16,241 bases of DNA from Pseudomonadota bacterium (lineage in GTDB: Bacteria; Pseudomonadota; Gammaproteobacteria; Burkholderiales; Burkholderiaceae_C): contig JAEXBL010000294.1 in assembly GCA_023394015.1 (NCBI GenBank), forward strand, positions 1 through 16,241, read 5' to 3'. The position numbers were made by a program, and so were the translations under genes. Position 1 is the first letter of the stretch. Each line of letters begins with the position of its first letter. Positions 14,639 to 16,241 of this stretch are shown in pieces. Below the pieces are notes generated by a model, which was not told the DNA's origin, searched no databases, and was given only the letters and a program-made list of their open reading frames with translations.

Positions 14639-14673
14639 CTGATTGTAATAACAAAAAACGAGCCGTCAATCAG
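14639..14673 (-). promoter_or_regulatory. brnTA promoter with flanking inverted repeat (candidate BrnA operator)
   Basis: On the minus strand TTGACG (14669-14664), a 16-bp spacer and TACAAT (14647-14642) make a near-consensus sigma70 promoter. CTGATTG (14673-14667) and CAATCAG (14645-14639) are a perfect 7-bp inverted repeat, one arm overlapping the -35 and the other the -10. Such an element fits autorepression by a dimeric or tetrameric ribbon-helix-helix protein. Confidence 0.6.
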
Positions 14674-14677
14674 ATGA

Positions 14678-15898
14678 TCATTGCATCTTGATCTGTCCCG
14701 CCACATCCTGCCCCGCCCCGAACCGCCGCATCAACTCCCCCTGCACCGCCGCCGGCGACAGGTGCTGCCCGGCCTTTTCGCGCGCAAAGGCCTCGGCCGC
14801 CACCGGATCGTCGTGGAACTTCAGGTACAGGCGCCGCAACTGGTCGGCGTCGGCAGGGCCGAGCTCCACCCGCTCGTCGATGCGGCCGGCGCGGATCAGC
14901 GCCGGATCGAGCCGATCGAGGTGGTTGGTGGTCATGAACAGCACCGTGCCCTCCTGCGTGGCCACGCCGTCGAGGGCGTTGAGAAAGCCGCTGAACGACA
15001 GCTTGACCTGCGCGTGCGCGGCGTCGCGCTCGCGAAAGAAGGCGTCCACGTCCTCGATCAGCAGCAGCGAGCGCTGCGGCACCGAGGCCAGCAGGGTGTG
15101 GATCTTCTCGTCGGTGACGACCGGACTGGCCAGGCTCAGCGTGCACACGTTCAGCCGCAGCTCGCTGGCCAGCGCGGTCACCAGCGAGGTCTTGCCAGTG
15201 CCGGGCGGGCCGTGCAGCAGGTAGCCGCGCCGCCAGGGAATGCCCAGCTGCGCATAGCGCGCCCGGCTGGCGAAGAAGCGCTCCAGATCGGCCAGCAGCG
15301 CCTCGCCCTGCCCCGCCTTGAGCACCACCGACGACAGCGGCCGGCGCGAGCCCAAACGCGCGCGCATCCAGTCGCCGCCATGGAAGGGGTTGGGGATGTA
15401 GACCGACAACGTGTCGGTCTCGCGCGCGGCGCGGGCCTCGATGGCCGCCTGCAGAAAGCCTTCCAGGTAATGCGGCGAGCGGCCCAGCACCGACAGGCTG
15501 ACGCGCTCGAACACGCTCTGGCTGACCTGCAGTTCGCGCTTGAGCCACAGCCAGCGCCCGTCCACGCGCAGAATGTGCACGCCCTCGCCGGGACTGAGGA
15601 AGGCGCGCGGTGGCTGGCCGTTGCGCAGGTCCTCGGCCAGGCTCTGGTACTCGGTGCCGCGCCGCACGCTGCGGGCGGTGAACTGGTTCACCCCGCGCAG
15701 GCCCGGGTGCTGGTCCATGTACTCGACCAGCGCCGGAAACAGAAACTCGTCGCGCGAATCGACGCTGAGCGTGCTGATGAAAAAGCGCTTGCCCCAGCCG
15801 ACGAGCAGGCCCGGCACGTCCTTCAGCCAGTAGGCCAGCGCGCCGGCGGCGGCGAGCAGCGCGGCCTGCAGGGCGGGTTGGGAAAACAGCGTGTCCAT
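14678..15898 (-). CDS. BCS1-like membrane AAA+ ATPase
   Basis: 406 aa. Residues about 8-36 are hydrophobic and probably anchor the protein in the inner membrane. Residues 40-200 resemble the BCS1-specific N-terminal domain ([17 protein letters not shown], a beta-rich middle, [29 protein letters not shown] in parts). The AAA+ module follows: Walker [10 protein letters not shown] (230-238), Walker [12 protein letters not shown] (277-287), sensor region [16 protein letters not shown] (321-336) and arginine-finger-like [11 protein letters not shown] (337-347). Mitochondrial Bcs1 moves the folded Rieske protein across the membrane; bacterial relatives have mostly unknown roles. ATG 15898 is chosen because it begins the membrane anchor, although it lacks a clear Shine-Dalgarno; the frame is open to 16051. 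Confidence 0.85.
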   Translation of the reverse strand: MDTLFSQPALQAALLAAAGALAYWLKDVPGLLVGWGKRFFISTLSVDSRDEFLFPALVEYMDQHPGLRGVNQFTARSVRRGTEYQSLAEDLRNGQPPRAFLSPGEGVHILRVDGRWLWLKRELQVSQSVFERVSLSVLGRSPHYLEGFLQAAIEARAARETDTLSVYIPNPFHGGDWMRARLGSRRPLSSVVLKAGQGEALLADLERFFASRARYAQLGIPWRRGYLLHGPPGTGKTSLVTALASELRLNVCTLSLASPVVTDEKIHTLLASVPQRSLLLIEDVDAFFRERDAAHAQVKLSFSGFLNALDGVATQEGTVLFMTTNHLDRLDPALIRAGRIDERVELGPADADQLRRLYLKFHDDPVAAEAFAREKAGQHLSPAAVQGELMRRFGAGQDVAGQIKMQ

Positions 15899-16096
15899 GG
15901 CGTTCAAAGCCGGATTCGCCCTGCGTCCGTGCATCGGCACGCGATGGCGGCAGCAGGTGAAGCGGCTGGGGCAAGGCATCTCATGGCGCGCATTGTGCGG
16001 CAGCGGCCAGCCTGCGCGAGGCCGCTCGGGCCGCTCCCGCACGGACGCCATTCGACGTCAAAAGAGCACATCGCCGCCAGCACCGGTATCCGGCCC
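15899..16096. other. Intergenic stretch between xerD and the AAA+ gene
   Basis: About 200 nt on which I see no convincing gene, promoter or terminator. The AAA+ frame stays open through most of it (to 16051), without conserved features. It must hold the AAA+ start signals, unless that gene is read from the xerD message. Confidence 0.4.
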
Positions 16097-16241
16097 TCAC
16101 CCCCGCGGATGGTGCTGCGCATGCAGGTCCTTCAGCCGCTGCCGCGCAATGTGGGTGTAGATGGTGGTGGTGCCGATGTCGGCGTGGCCGAGCAGCATTT
16201 GCACGGCGCGCAGGTCGGCGCCGTGGTTGAGCAGGTGGGTG
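16097..16241 (-). CDS. xerD: Site-specific tyrosine recombinase XerD, C-terminal end (partial)
   Basis: Only the last 48 codons are in the window; the gene continues beyond the right edge. The sequence [20 protein letters not shown], then [20 protein letters not shown] and AQHHPRG, is close to the XerD C-terminus, including the HHPR ending. It shows the LGH histidine and the nucleophilic tyrosine of IYTH. XerD acts with XerC at dif to resolve chromosome dimers. XerC or another integrase is less likely because of the AQHHPRG end. Confidence 0.87.
   Translation of the reverse strand, partial: THLLNHGADLRAVQMLLGHADIGTTTIYTHIARQRLKDLHAQHHPRG

Overview
The window is GC-rich, gene-dense DNA from a betaproteobacterium, most likely order Burkholderiales, family Comamonadaceae. 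I judge this from the protein flavour (PaaZ, TrmD, L19, Hsp33 and XerD all read like Comamonadaceae homologues) and from the typical neighbour set rplS / CoA pyrophosphatase / CobD-like protein. This is recognition from memory, not a database search. It looks like chromosomal core DNA with a small accessory patch near the right end. I see no rRNA, tRNA, CRISPR array or insertion sequence.

Left region (1-6230, all minus strand). Transcription runs from a promoter/operator near 6060-6090 leftwards: periplasmic substrate-binding protein, two strong stem-loops (the second terminator-like), livH-type permease, a fused livM-livG protein (permease plus ATPase in one chain), livF ATPase, a gap holding a 20-bp perfect inverted repeat, then the aldehyde dehydrogenase half of paaZ, which runs off the left edge. 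Together these form a complete branched-chain-amino-acid-type (HAAT) ABC importer next to a key phenylacetate catabolic gene. A TetR-type palindrome lies in the leading promoter region. I infer that the importer may carry phenylacetate or another aromatic acid rather than leucine.

Middle region (6227-12512, minus strand). A CaiB/BaiF-type CoA transferase stands alone. Then, in transcription order from right to left, come gamma-class carbonic anhydrase-like protein, hslO (Hsp33), trmD, rplS with a clear terminator, a NudL-type CoA pyrophosphatase and a CobD/CbiB-family membrane protein. The usual rpsP-rimM pair is not found upstream of trmD; hslO takes its place. trmD appears to start at TTG and overlaps a 20-codon mini-ORF.

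Right region (12513-16241). A compact, near-symmetric divergent promoter separates the carbonic anhydrase-like gene from a plus-strand ferritin-like (DUF455) gene that seems to be leaderless. A cupin gene and terminator follow. On the minus strand come xerD (C-terminal end only), a BCS1-like membrane AAA+ ATPase, and a BrnT/BrnA type II toxin-antitoxin pair. Its promoter is flanked by a 7-bp inverted repeat, a candidate operator for BrnA.

I found no obviously new multi-gene system. The most unusual items are the LivM-LivG fusion importer linked to paaZ, the broken rpsP-rimM-trmD-rplS operon, the very short promoter-to-start arrangements (12562, 14636, 11927), and the BCS1-like ATPase beside brnTA.
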